DNA of 64,000 nt from Desulfobacterales bacterium (GTDB taxonomy: Bacteria; Desulfobacterota; Desulfobulbia; Desulfobulbales; JAGXFP01). Below the pieces are notes generated by a model that worked only from the letters and a program-made list of their open reading frames with translations, had not been told where the DNA came from and ran no database searches. The stretch lies in contig JAGXFP010000029.1 in assembly GCA_024637225.1 (NCBI GenBank), positions 18,660-82,659 of the forward strand, given 5' to 3'. Positions within the stretch are counted from its first letter, which is position 1. Each line of letters opens with the position of its first letter. Of the stretch, positions 21,152 to 30,993 are shown in pieces. The position numbers and the translations under genes are program-made.

Positions 21152-23539
21152 CTATGGTCTAGCCACCGCGTTAGCCGGAGAACCGGCATTCAGATAAGCC
21201 GCGCCGACAGGATACGCGGTCAGGTTGATAACTCCATCAAGGACGCCGTTATCGAGCCAGTCGATGGAATCGAACATCAGGCGTCTTCCGTAAAGCGAGT
21301 TATGCACGCGGATACAGGGTTCTTCCGTCATGTACAGGCTGTTCTGGAAAGCGCCGTAGGCCTCAAGCGGGACAGTGTCAAAGCCTGCCGGTATCGGCGG
21401 CACGGCGGTCAAATCCGATTCCTGAGTGATGTCCACGCCAAGATAGTTGGGCACGGTGTTATTGACCAGATCGAGCAGGGCCTGGCGGGCACTGGTAAAA
21501 TCGACTCTCCGCTGGTTGAGGAAGTCGGGATTGACCCCGCCACCATGACAGTTGTCGCACAGGGCCTGATTATTGATCGCCGTAATGTTACCGGTACCGG
21601 CGTCCTCGGTCACCGCCGTGAAGTGATGGTCGGCGGTCCCGGCCATATGGCAGCTGACGCATGGTCCGTCACCTTCGGCATCGATATCGTCATGCTGAAG
21701 GTTCGGGGTGGAATAATCCAATGGAGTGCCCGCGACATCCGTATACTCGAAACCGGTGTGGGTCACCGCTGCGTACAGCGAACCGGCGGTCGGAGCGTGA
21801 TGGCCTGCAAACCGGGTCGAACGTCTGCCGGTGCGAATCGAAGTGTTATTGCCGCGTCCGGCATGACAGGCGCCGCATACATCCGAATTGCCTTTCTCCG
21901 GCAGCACTACAGACTCGGTCACACCGGTCTGGCTGTCCGGGGTTTCGTTGACGAAATCGAGGGTAATGCCGTTAGGATCGTCCCGCAAGGCGCCGCTGTT
22001 GTTAGCGTGACAGCCCCAGCAGTAGAGCATTTCGTTCTGGCCGGAGGAGGTGACCGCGCCGGTGTCTGGGTCCTTACTCCAAGCCACAAGATGGGAGTAA
22101 TCGTTAGCAGTGCTGTCATAGGCAACGGTATCGGCCATAAAGTTCTTCAGGCCTGTCGCGGTGTGGCAGCGCTGACAGGACTGACGATTTTGGGCGTCCC
22201 AGTCATAATGCAGCCAGGCATCGCCGGTTGCACTGGTTACCCCCGCCTGGCGAATGGCAACCGCCCCGGCCAGGGAATGTCCGTCAGCGCCGGCACCCTC
22301 CTTGACTTCGAGAATCTCGCCGCCGTGCGCGGAGCCGGCCCACTGCCGATTGATGGTGAGATCGGCCGAATGGAGGTTATGACAGCCGCGACAGGCGCCC
22401 TGTTCGTCATCGGTGGCCTTGACCACATAGCCCTCGATCTGGTTGGGGGCGCAGGTGGGTAGAATGTCTTCCTCGCCCGGAGAATATTCTGGATCGCCAT
22501 CGAGATCATCGTCATTGCAATTGACTCTCTCGGATTCATAGCTGGTCAGCGGGTTGTCGTAATGGGTGGAGGAGATTACCCGCTCGTAACGTGCCGAATG
22601 GTAGATCAGGTCGCCCTGCGGTCCATCATCGGTGACTCCCGTTGCGGCCAGAGCATTCATCGCATCCAGCCATTGATTATAGCTGGTGACGATCATATCC
22701 TCATTGGTGATCGAAACCAGCTGGGCATTGGCATCCTGGTGGCAGTTGGTGCAGGTGGCGTACTCGGCCGTTTGGGTGAGCCTGCGACTATCGCCGCGGC
22801 CGGTGAACTCTTCGGGCTTGAGCAGTTCGTTGCCGACGTTATGGGAATCATGGCAGGTCCGGCACTGGATGGCATGGACATCGCCGTCGATCGGCAGGGT
22901 GTTCTGCAGGGCGGCGAAGGTGGTTACATCCCTATACCTTCTGGCCCCTTCGTCGTTATGGCATTTGACGCAGATCGTCTGATTGCGGCCGTCGGCATCG
23001 GCATGGGCCGAAGCCTGCCAATCGGTAAAGATATTATCGGCCTCGGGATGAAACTGCAGATGGCTTTCCGGCAGTTGGGTATGACACTCGCCGCAGGTAG
23101 CCGCCTCCGGATGGGCATTGGGCATCGGCCCGATGCCGAAATGGTCCTCGCCGCTGCCGTGGCAGGCCTCGCAGGTGACCGCCGCCAGTCCCTCCGGCGG
23201 CACGTTGGCCGGATCGATCAAATCTTGAATCAATTGGCCATCGCCAACCGGATCGTGACATTCCAGACAGGTCGTATCGCTGGCTGCGTTGTTGCTGGGA
23301 CTATGGATCACATGTCCGCTTTGCAGAAAACCGTTTACCTCGTCCTGGCTCCAGGAAAAATCCTCGTGGCAGTCGATACATCTATCGGCCCCGACGAACC
23401 CCCTGGCTTGAACGGTCTCCTGGGTTCCGCTGGGAACGGTTTCGCTGTCGTCGGAATCGAGGTTGCTGCTGCAACCCCAGAGCGGCAGCAGCATAGACAG
23501 CGCCATACCTGCGATTGTGATTTTCTGTAATTTCATCAT
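21152..23539 (-). CDS. 13-heme c-type cytochrome lipoprotein
   Basis: 795 aa; LLPLWGCSS lipobox; 13 CXXCH motifs counted; one degenerate CIRVH near the C-terminus. Confidence 0.93.
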   Translation of the reverse strand: MMKLQKITIAGMALSMLLPLWGCSSNLDSDDSETVPSGTQETVQARGFVGADRCIDCHEDFSWSQDEVNGFLQSGHVIHSPSNNAASDTTCLECHDPVGDGQLIQDLIDPANVPPEGLAAVTCEACHGSGEDHFGIGPMPNAHPEAATCGECHTQLPESHLQFHPEADNIFTDWQASAHADADGRNQTICVKCHNDEGARRYRDVTTFAALQNTLPIDGDVHAIQCRTCHDSHNVGNELLKPEEFTGRGDSRRLTQTAEYATCTNCHQDANAQLVSITNEDMIVTSYNQWLDAMNALAATGVTDDGPQGDLIYHSARYERVISSTHYDNPLTSYESERVNCNDDDLDGDPEYSPGEEDILPTCAPNQIEGYVVKATDDEQGACRGCHNLHSADLTINRQWAGSAHGGEILEVKEGAGADGHSLAGAVAIRQAGVTSATGDAWLHYDWDAQNRQSCQRCHTATGLKNFMADTVAYDSTANDYSHLVAWSKDPDTGAVTSSGQNEMLYCWGCHANNSGALRDDPNGITLDFVNETPDSQTGVTESVVLPEKGNSDVCGACHAGRGNNTSIRTGRRSTRFAGHHAPTAGSLYAAVTHTGFEYTDVAGTPLDYSTPNLQHDDIDAEGDGPCVSCHMAGTADHHFTAVTEDAGTGNITAINNQALCDNCHGGGVNPDFLNQRRVDFTSARQALLDLVNNTVPNYLGVDITQESDLTAVPPIPAGFDTVPLEAYGAFQNSLYMTEEPCIRVHNSLYGRRLMFDSIDWLDNGVLDGVINLTAYPVGAAYLNAGSPANAVARP

Positions 23540-23582
23540 TTCCTCCTTCTAGTTGATTGACTAGAAAATTTATGTAATTTGC

Positions 23583-24407
23583 TTAATGACATTTCTTGCA
23601 AGTCCTATTATCGCTGGCATCCCTGAGATTTTCCTGGATACTGCCCCAGTCCTCGGGATGGGGATTGACCCGCAGTCCGCTGACTGCACTGTGACAGGTC
23701 AGACAGACATCGCCTTGGGGATGACATGCCTGACATGTTGTAAGGTTCTTGCGGGCCTCCCGGGCATGTTGGCTCGACCACTCGTGGGCCGGCAGCACCG
23801 AATTGGGATGGCAAGCGCCGCAGGAGTCCTCCGGAAAGTTTTCATGGGGAGTCCCCGAAACCGACAGGGAGCTCCACCCCTGGCGATGAGAAAGAATGGC
23901 CAGATCTGCGGGGGCGAACTGATCGTGGCATTCGTTGCAGAACCGCTGTTCGTGGCAGCTCGAGCAGAGTTGCGGATCTGTCCGGGCCGCGATCGGATGG
24001 GTTACGTGAAAGTCGGAGCGATGGACATTGATCATGTTATTGGTGAATTCGCCCTGCTCGTCGGCGAAACCGGCCTTGTGGCAATCGAGGCAGTCGGCCT
24101 GCTGGTGACAGGCCTCGCAGTTATTGGCCTTGTTCTTAGCGAATGGACGATGGTTCAGGGGCCAGACCGGGCCATGGGTCTCCAGGGCCGGAAAGGAGAC
24201 ATCATCGATAAAGTCTTGTTGATGACATTCCCCGCAAACCTCGGCTTCCGGGCTGATGCTTTCGGCATCTTCCACATGGCAGGTGGCGCACCGGACATCC
24301 TCGCCGAGATATCCAAGATGTTCGTCGTGATCGAATTCAACGGCTCCCGCCGGACCGACGCCCAGCAAGAGGAGCAGCGATAACAGGTATAATATTTTGC
24401 GAATCAT
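23583..24407 (-). CDS. 10-heme periplasmic c-type cytochrome
   Basis: 274 aa; 10 CXXCH motifs and a signal peptide. Confidence 0.92.
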   Translation of the reverse strand: MIRKILYLLSLLLLLGVGPAGAVEFDHDEHLGYLGEDVRCATCHVEDAESISPEAEVCGECHQQDFIDDVSFPALETHGPVWPLNHRPFAKNKANNCEACHQQADCLDCHKAGFADEQGEFTNNMINVHRSDFHVTHPIAARTDPQLCSSCHEQRFCNECHDQFAPADLAILSHRQGWSSLSVSGTPHENFPEDSCGACHPNSVLPAHEWSSQHAREARKNLTTCQACHPQGDVCLTCHSAVSGLRVNPHPEDWGSIQENLRDASDNRTCKKCH

Positions 24408-24419
24408 AGAAGCCTCCTT

Positions 24420-25643
24420 TTAAAAGCGGGTATTAAGTCGTATCCGGCCGCGGTAGTGATCTTCCCAAAGATCACTGGAAATCCATTCGGCCTTGGCCTG
24501 GAGACTAATTCTATTGGTGAAATCGTATTGCCCGTCCACCCAGGTCCGGGAACTGGTGGTCTCGTCTTCATCCAAGGTAAGCCTGCGCTCGAGGACATCG
24601 ACATTGGCGCCGACCCCGAGCCGCAGATGTTCGATAACTTTATAGGAGAGGTGGGTTTTAACGCCGTAGAGATCCTGGCCGTCATCGTCGTCCCGGAAGA
24701 CGCCGCTCAGATAGCCGGCAAAACGGTTGGTCCGGATCTGTTCGATTCCGGCTTCATAGACCTGGGCATCGTCGACATCCTCGTAGATCTCGTACTCGAT
24801 CCGGGCAAAGGCGTAGAGTCCGGGATCGATCCGATAGCGGAACTCGGCCATCACCTCTTCGTATTCATCGGCGGCGAAGACCGAATAGATCGAAGTGGAA
24901 GAGAAGACCGGCAGCGAATAGAGGTATTCGGTCCTGAGCGACCAGTCCGAATCGCTGTGGTAATTGGCCCCGCCCAGGAAATAACTCACCGACTCGATCA
25001 GTAGATTGTACTGGACCTCGGTATAGAGGTTCAGCATATCGAGAAGGTCGTAATCGCCGTCCAATCCGGCCAGCTCATGGGTCAATTCGCTCTCTTCCCA
25101 TTTCTGCAGATAGGAGAGGCCGAGATCGAGTTCGTCGAAAAACTCGCCGCGCAGTTCAGCGCCCCAGATCAGGTCCTCGGCGTCATAACCTTTGTAGTAG
25201 GTGACATCGCCGCCGCCGTAAAGGGAAAAGCCGAAATCGCCCAGATCGTCCATCCTGATCAGCAGGCCGTCCATAATCGAAGCCCCGGCGGTGGTGGAAA
25301 TAAACTGTCTGCCCAGTTTCAGATCAACATCGCCCAGATTATTCTTTTCCAGATAGGCGTAATAAAGCCGGCTGTCGACATCGACGTCGTCCTCCAGACT
25401 GTCGGCCAGCCGCCCGTAGCCTTTGAAGTTCAGGCCGTCACCGTCCAGGTCGGTAGCATTCAGTAGAAGATACTGATAGATAGGAGTGACTTCGTCCTCC
25501 CTGCTGCCTACCGTATACCACTCAAAGACCGTACTGGACCTCCCCGACAATTCCGGAGCCTTCGCCACGGCAGGCTCCGGAGGCCCTGCCGCGACAAAAA
25601 AACAGGCGGCAACACCGAAAGCAAACCATCGTTGAATCTCCAT
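24420..25643 (-). CDS. Outer-membrane beta-barrel (porin of a porin-cytochrome conduit)
   Basis: Signal peptide, alternating aromatic strands, terminal F; next to multiheme genes; related to 29127-30416. Confidence 0.75.
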   Translation of the reverse strand: MEIQRWFAFGVAACFFVAAGPPEPAVAKAPELSGRSSTVFEWYTVGSREDEVTPIYQYLLLNATDLDGDGLNFKGYGRLADSLEDDVDVDSRLYYAYLEKNNLGDVDLKLGRQFISTTAGASIMDGLLIRMDDLGDFGFSLYGGGDVTYYKGYDAEDLIWGAELRGEFFDELDLGLSYLQKWEESELTHELAGLDGDYDLLDMLNLYTEVQYNLLIESVSYFLGGANYHSDSDWSLRTEYLYSLPVFSSTSIYSVFAADEYEEVMAEFRYRIDPGLYAFARIEYEIYEDVDDAQVYEAGIEQIRTNRFAGYLSGVFRDDDDGQDLYGVKTHLSYKVIEHLRLGVGANVDVLERRLTLDEDETTSSRTWVDGQYDFTNRISLQAKAEWISSDLWEDHYRGRIRLNTRF

Positions 25644-26003
25644 TCTCCCTCCTTCGTAATTACCCGATTGTCCGGAACCACTCGGAAACCCCGCCGACAC
25701 AACCGCGGGGCAGCTACCCGGCCCGTACCTGAGGGGCCTTAGTAAAATTAGCTCACAAAATCCCCGCGCTACGCAAACTTTTTTTTAAAAAAAATTATAT
25801 TTATTGTTTTTCTGAATCAGTGAGCGGCTGAGAACAGGGGCAAGATTCAAGGAACAAGGACGGTAAGGGGTTAGGGGATAGGAGTTAGGGGTTAAGAGCG
25901 AGGAGGAAGGGCGGTGAGGAGTTAGGGGATAGAAGTGAGGGTTGAGAAAGACCCATAGATTCAGGTTCTTGGCAAGGCAGTTCTGGAGTTTGGATTTGTT
26001 TTA

Positions 26004-26172
26004 TAGCTTGTAGCTTGTAGCTTGTAGCTTCTGGCTTCTGGCTTCTGGCTTCTGGCTTCTGGCTTCTGGCTTCTGGCTTCTGGCTTCTGGCTTCTGGCTT
26101 CTGGCTTCTGGCTTGTGGCTTGTGGCTTGTGGCTTGTGGCTTTTAGCTTGAAACTTGAGCCTTGAATCTTGT
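26004..26172. repeat. Heptamer tandem repeat (GCTTCTG/GCTTGTA/GCTTGTG), island D
   Basis: tagcttgtagcttgtagcttctggcttctggc... roughly 20 consecutive 7-mers. Confidence 0.92.
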
Positions 26173-26182
26173 TTTAAAACGA

Positions 26183-26210
26183 CCACGGGCGGCCCGAAGG
26201 CCGCCCGTGG
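26183..26210 (-). terminator. Terminator of the decaheme cytochrome gene
   Basis: CCACGGGCGGCC-CGAA-GGCCGCCCGTGG, then TTTT on minus. Confidence 0.85.
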
Positions 26211-26253
26211 TGATTAGGTTATATTACCGCGTATTGCGGCAGGTTTTGGCAGA

Positions 26254-28299
26254 TTAGATATCACCGCCATTCTGGGCGATATGATCCTGCGCCCCTGCAA
26301 CGTCGCCATGACAGCCGACACAGGCAAGAGTATAACCGTTCGGCACACCCGTGAAGGCGGTGCTGTCGGAGTTATGGCAGGTCTGGCAATGGGCTACGTC
26401 CTGCGGGTAGGTAATCTCCGTCCATACCCGGTCATGGCCGTCGGCGCCGAGGCCGCTGGCGGAATGGACCGCATGTACCCGCTGAACCAGGGGAGTGCCG
26501 TAGCCGCCGGAGAAATCGTGGCAGGCCAGGCATTCATCGGTATCGAAGGCCGCGTTATGGGGATGGGCGCCCTGAAGATGCATGCGGTTGTCGCCATGAC
26601 AGCCGGTACAGTCGCCGGCCACCTTGGGCTCTTCCGTGGCGGTTCCGATCTGGAAGGTTTTAAGGGCGGTGGACATGGTGACATAATCGTCACCGGCGAT
26701 AGCGCCGTAGTCGCCGCCTTCGAACCTTACCATATAGGTTCCCGGGGCGAGGTCATCGGTGATTGCATCCATCTGGAAGGTGTAACCGGTCGAAGTGGCG
26801 GTCACGCCGGTATCGGTGGAGGTTGCCAGCATGCTGACGCCGCCGCCGAGTACCGGTACGGCATGGGCTCTAGGTCCGTAGACATCCAGATCGGCATTGG
26901 CCAGGCCGCCGCCGACTACGCCTTCAGTAGTGTCGGTGCTGGTGTAGACGCTGCCGTCAACACCGGCCAGGGTCACGGTCACAACCGGAGCTTCACCGGT
27001 TACATAATGGGTCCCGTTAGCCGGAGCCGACATGCTGATGGTGACATCGAATTCCGGAGTGTCGGCCGCGGCCGGAGTAACGGTATGATAGCCGATAATT
27101 GCGGCCGACGAATGGCAGAAAACACAACCGCTGTTGTTTGTCTGAACGTTACCGCTATGTGCAACCATACCCGCGGGGACAGTGGCATCGAAGCTGATGT
27201 TGTCATGACAGGAGCCGCAGGCGTTCATGGTGGGAACGGTATTCCAGTTGTCGGCGTCCGGAGTTTCCGTATCGGCCGCGGTATGGCACTTCTCGCAGTT
27301 GGTCAGATCCTCGGGATAGAGCACTTCGGTAAAGTCATGCTCGCCGTCATTATGACCCCAGATAGTGTAGGGCTGGGTCAGGTCTGCACCTCTATGGATC
27401 TTGTGGATCATCGAGGTCATATCGACCACGATGCCGCTGTTGGCGTCCTGGGTGCCGGGGTTATGGCAGATCACGCAGTTTTTGACGGTAATGCGGTCGC
27501 CGCCGTGGCCGGCCAGAGCGCCGTGGCACTCGTTACAGGAAGCGACTGTAGCGATGTCGCGGGTAACGGTGACATCAGACTGGGCAGTGGTAAAGTCGCT
27601 GAGACCGTCGACAATGGTCGCGGGTATGAAATCCACCGCGGCCTGGCCGACCGGATCGCCGTGGCCGCCATAGTAAACCGCAACCCGATGGGTCAGAGTC
27701 GGCTCCCATGTCACCGCTACTGCGGCATCGGAAGCGGTCAGGTCTGCGATAGTACAGGTGTACTCACCGGCGTTGACGGTCGCAACCGGGGTACAGCTGA
27801 ATTTGTCGCCCTTGGGGGCCTGCGCAAGAGCCGCCGAACCGTTGTTTGAACCCGGACTCGTAGCGCCAGTAGTTTCGAATTTATTAACGTAGTTCACCCA
27901 GTAGTCGGCATCACCGCCGGTACCTTCAACCAGCTTGGCGAAAGCGATTTTGACGTCGCCTAGTCCCGATACGGGGGCGACGGCATCCGCCACGGTAAAG
28001 GTCACCACGGCATTAGTCCCGCCCGTAACAACGTCAAAGTCGGTAATCGTCACATCGTGGGTGGCAAAATACTCCGCCCCGAGGTCATGATCATCCCCCA
28101 GCGACACCAGAAAATCACCGTCGCCGTGGCAGACATTACAGGACTCATCAGTCTCGGTCACCGGGCCGGCCGGGCCTTCGGCTCCCGCAGGTCCCGCGGG
28201 TCCCGCTGCACCGTCATCGCCGGAGCAGCCCGTCAGGGCCAGACTCAGACCGAAAAAGCCGGTTAAAAGACATCTCCTAAATTGTTTCAAATTCTTCAT
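26254..28299 (-). CDS. OmcA/MtrC-family decaheme c-type cytochrome lipoprotein
   Basis: LALTGCSGDDGAAGPAGPAGAEGPAGP collagen-like stretch after lipobox; 10 CXXCH. Confidence 0.93.
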   Translation of the reverse strand: MKNLKQFRRCLLTGFFGLSLALTGCSGDDGAAGPAGPAGAEGPAGPVTETDESCNVCHGDGDFLVSLGDDHDLGAEYFATHDVTITDFDVVTGGTNAVVTFTVADAVAPVSGLGDVKIAFAKLVEGTGGDADYWVNYVNKFETTGATSPGSNNGSAALAQAPKGDKFSCTPVATVNAGEYTCTIADLTASDAAVAVTWEPTLTHRVAVYYGGHGDPVGQAAVDFIPATIVDGLSDFTTAQSDVTVTRDIATVASCNECHGALAGHGGDRITVKNCVICHNPGTQDANSGIVVDMTSMIHKIHRGADLTQPYTIWGHNDGEHDFTEVLYPEDLTNCEKCHTAADTETPDADNWNTVPTMNACGSCHDNISFDATVPAGMVAHSGNVQTNNSGCVFCHSSAAIIGYHTVTPAAADTPEFDVTISMSAPANGTHYVTGEAPVVTVTLAGVDGSVYTSTDTTEGVVGGGLANADLDVYGPRAHAVPVLGGGVSMLATSTDTGVTATSTGYTFQMDAITDDLAPGTYMVRFEGGDYGAIAGDDYVTMSTALKTFQIGTATEEPKVAGDCTGCHGDNRMHLQGAHPHNAAFDTDECLACHDFSGGYGTPLVQRVHAVHSASGLGADGHDRVWTEITYPQDVAHCQTCHNSDSTAFTGVPNGYTLACVGCHGDVAGAQDHIAQNGGDI

Positions 28300-28435
28300 C
28301 TTTTTCTCCCTTCCTTGTTGGTTGTTATTCACCCCCCGCTAATTGCGGGTTACTGAACTCCAAACCTGTTTACTACCGCCCCCACGTTCTCCGCAAAGAA
28401 AAGAGGGGGAAAAACCAAACTTGTATATACAGTAT

Positions 28436-28452
28436 TTGATAATCTTTATCAA
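28436..28452. promoter_or_regulatory. 17-bp palindromic operator candidate
   Basis: TTGATAA-TCT-TTATCAA, ~140 bp upstream of the decaheme start codon. Confidence 0.5.
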
Positions 28453-29126
28453 CCCGGACAAAAAATCTTATCCATTGAACCGCGGGTGGAATCTAGCAAC
28501 TCCCGCGTAATCCGGGCGGGTCGGATTGACCCTGAAGGAGGCTGGACTTTTAACAGGCCAACCTTGTGAAGCGGCGGAAAATTTTGATCCAAAAAGACAC
28601 CCCCCCGGCAAGAGACACCGGAACTTGAAGATCCGGCATCGGAACAACTTCTATATTATACGCACAAGAATGGGGCAATATGCAAGTCTTTTTTCATATC
28701 TCTCTAGTCGAGCCGGGCACTCCGGGACGAACCGGGCCAGTGGCTGCGATGAAAAAATGTCGTGAAAGTAGGGTATTGAATCTGGCTTCACCTCTTTCGC
28801 TCCCTAGCTTTTCCACTCAGTGAGTATATAGATGGTTTGCCTGTAGCAGTTCCGACGGTTTCCGAACCACCGCTGACCGAATTACATAACCCGGGTTTTC
28901 CCTGCTGATTGAGTTAAAAAGGCGTCACACTCAAAAAAAGAACGCCGGGCAACTCCGATTTGCTTGAAGTCGCCCCTGGACCGGGATCTCCTTTTTTAAA
29001 AAGCAACGGATTTTTTTGTTTCATTTTTCCGTGTATTTTAGTACTTAAAGCTCTCTTTATTGTTCAGAAGACCTTTATATATTTGCTAATTCAGAGGATC
29101 TATTACCTTAGTTCAGGAGGGGGAGC

Positions 29127-30416
29127 ATGATAATGACCGGATGGTCGAACCGTTTTTTCTGGTTGGGGGCAGCGGCGCTGCTCTGTCTGCCGATTTCCGT
29201 TTCCGCCGCGGAAATACGTGTCAAGTCCGAGACGCTGGTGCGGGGCTATGAACGGGACACCGCGGCCGAGGAAGGCGCGGCGGTAATTCCCGTCTACGAG
29301 TACCTGCAAATCGACGTCGACACCCCGGACGAGCCGGGGCTCTCCATGCATCTTTACGGCTGGGGCCGCGCCGATCTGGCGGACAACGAATATTACGAGG
29401 ACGCCACCGACGGTGAGCTCCTCTATGGTTACCTGGAATACCGCCGGGAGACGGCGCGCTTTAACGCCAGGCTCGGTCGGCAGTACGTCTTCGCTGGGGT
29501 AACCAACGAATCGATCGACGGTCTGCGGCTCGGCTCCGATCTGGGCCGCTACTTTGCCGGTTCGCTCTACGGCGGCCAGCAGGTCGCCCTCGCCTCAGAG
29601 CAGGGCCGCGACGGCGACAGCATCTACGGCGGCCGCCTGGCCCACCGTCTGCCCGGCCTCTACGAGCTGGGGACTTCCTACAAGAATATCCGCAACGACA
29701 GCAGCGACGCCGAAGAAATGGCCGGCCTTGACCTGACCGCCTATCTGCCCTACGACCTTAACCTGCACGGGCTTTCCACCTTCAACCTCATTACCGAGGA
29801 TTGGGCAGAGCACTCCTACGAACTGCGCTTCTCCTTAGGACCCTTGGCCTTGCGCCCCTATTTCCAGACCTTTCAATACGAGGATTATTTCGGCACCGGC
29901 GCCAACAGCGCCAACCCCTTCCGCTTTCTCGCCGGCAGCGATGAAGAGCTGACCGTGGGCGGCGCCGACCTGACCCTGCCCCTTGGCGCAGCCTGGGTGA
30001 TGGTTGGCAAGTTCAAGCAATACAGCTATGAAGTACTCGACGACAACTCCACCTACTATAGCGCGGAGGCTACCTGGTCCGGCGCCGATCACAGCCAAAT
30101 CGGCGGCGAGTTCGGTTTCATGAGCGGCGACGCGGCCCAGAACGACTACTACCTGGCGCGCCTTTTCGCCTACTGGGACCAGCTGCCGGAAGCACTGCCG
30201 CTTGGCTTCATCAGCGGCGATCTGGTCTATGTCGGTTACGACCGGGCGATCTTCGGCGAGGACAAATCGCTCTTCGCGTCTTTCGGCGGCGGCCGCAAGT
30301 TCATGGAAGAGGCTCTGGAATTGAAATTATCGGCGGATTACAGCAGCGATCCATACTTTGACGAGGACGTCCGGGGGATGCTGACCGCCAGCTACCGCTT
30401 CGGCCTTTCACGGTAA
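29127..30416 (+). CDS. Outer-membrane beta-barrel, related to 24420-25643
   Basis: Signal peptide; shared PIYQYL/PVYEYL, GYGRAD-like, RLGRQ(F/Y) and SLYGG motifs with the other barrel. Confidence 0.75.
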   Translation: MIMTGWSNRFFWLGAAALLCLPISVSAAEIRVKSETLVRGYERDTAAEEGAAVIPVYEYLQIDVDTPDEPGLSMHLYGWGRADLADNEYYEDATDGELLYGYLEYRRETARFNARLGRQYVFAGVTNESIDGLRLGSDLGRYFAGSLYGGQQVALASEQGRDGDSIYGGRLAHRLPGLYELGTSYKNIRNDSSDAEEMAGLDLTAYLPYDLNLHGLSTFNLITEDWAEHSYELRFSLGPLALRPYFQTFQYEDYFGTGANSANPFRFLAGSDEELTVGGADLTLPLGAAWVMVGKFKQYSYEVLDDNSTYYSAEATWSGADHSQIGGEFGFMSGDAAQNDYYLARLFAYWDQLPEALPLGFISGDLVYVGYDRAIFGEDKSLFASFGGGRKFMEEALELKLSADYSSDPYFDEDVRGMLTASYRFGLSR

Positions 30417-30445
30417 TGGATTTAAATACGATCGGGAGTCAAGTG

Positions 30446-30916
30446 ATGCAAACTAAATTTTGGATAGGGATTGGATTATCACTTATGTTGTTAGCCCTGG
30501 GCGCCTGTGCCGCGCTGGACAGCGGCCTCGGCCTGCCGGCCCGCCATATGAGCGCGGAAGAACTGGGAGGGGAAACGAAGACCTGCACCAACTGCCACGA
30601 TGCGCGCGGGGAAAAACTTGCCTTCGGCAGCTTCAACCATACGGCGACCTGGATGGAGACCCACCGGCAGCAGGCATATCAGCAGGAAGCGGTCTGCACG
30701 ATGTGCCACCAGACCAGCTTCTGTAACGACTGTCATGCGACCCAGGTGGAGCTTAAGCCCTCCCTGAAGAACCAGTCGCAAACCTACCGGCAAATGCCGC
30801 ACCGGGGTGATTATCTGACCCGGCATCGCATCGACGGCCGGGTCGACCCGCCCTCCTGTTTCCGTTGCCACGGTAATCCGAAAACCGCTGAAACCTGCGC
30901 CCGTTGTCACGGCTAA
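30446..30916 (+). CDS. 5-heme c-type cytochrome lipoprotein
   Basis: LALGACAALD lipobox; CTNCH, CTMCH, CNDCH, CFRCH, CARCH. Confidence 0.9.
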   Translation: MQTKFWIGIGLSLMLLALGACAALDSGLGLPARHMSAEELGGETKTCTNCHDARGEKLAFGSFNHTATWMETHRQQAYQQEAVCTMCHQTSFCNDCHATQVELKPSLKNQSQTYRQMPHRGDYLTRHRIDGRVDPPSCFRCHGNPKTAETCARCHG

Positions 30917-30920
30917 AAGC

Positions 30921-30978
30921 TAAAGCTGAGTTGAGTAGCTTGTCTGCTCGTACGAAACTTATGCCCTGTGGGTATAAT
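30921..30978 (+). repeat. Two-hairpin element, copy 2
   Basis: aaagctgagttgagtagcttgtctgctcgtacgaaacttatgccctgtgggtataa. Confidence 0.85.
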
Positions 30979-30993
30979 AAGGAGAAAAACCAG

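Noticed and set aside
25660-25780. Cobalamin or GEMM riboswitch
   Set aside because: Some resemblance (CTGCCCCGCGGTTGTG) but no B12 box or GEMM signature; kept only as a structured leader.
26004-26172. CRISPR array
   Set aside because: Repeats are contiguous 7-mers without spacers; no cas genes in the window.
26001-26186. ORF made of QKPEARS repeats
   Set aside because: Translation of a 7-bp tandem DNA repeat; periodicity not a multiple of three and no RBS.
26281-27849. 522-aa plus-strand ORF opposite the decaheme cytochrome
   Set aside because: Shadow ORF; the sense frame has signal peptide, lipobox and 10 CXXCH.
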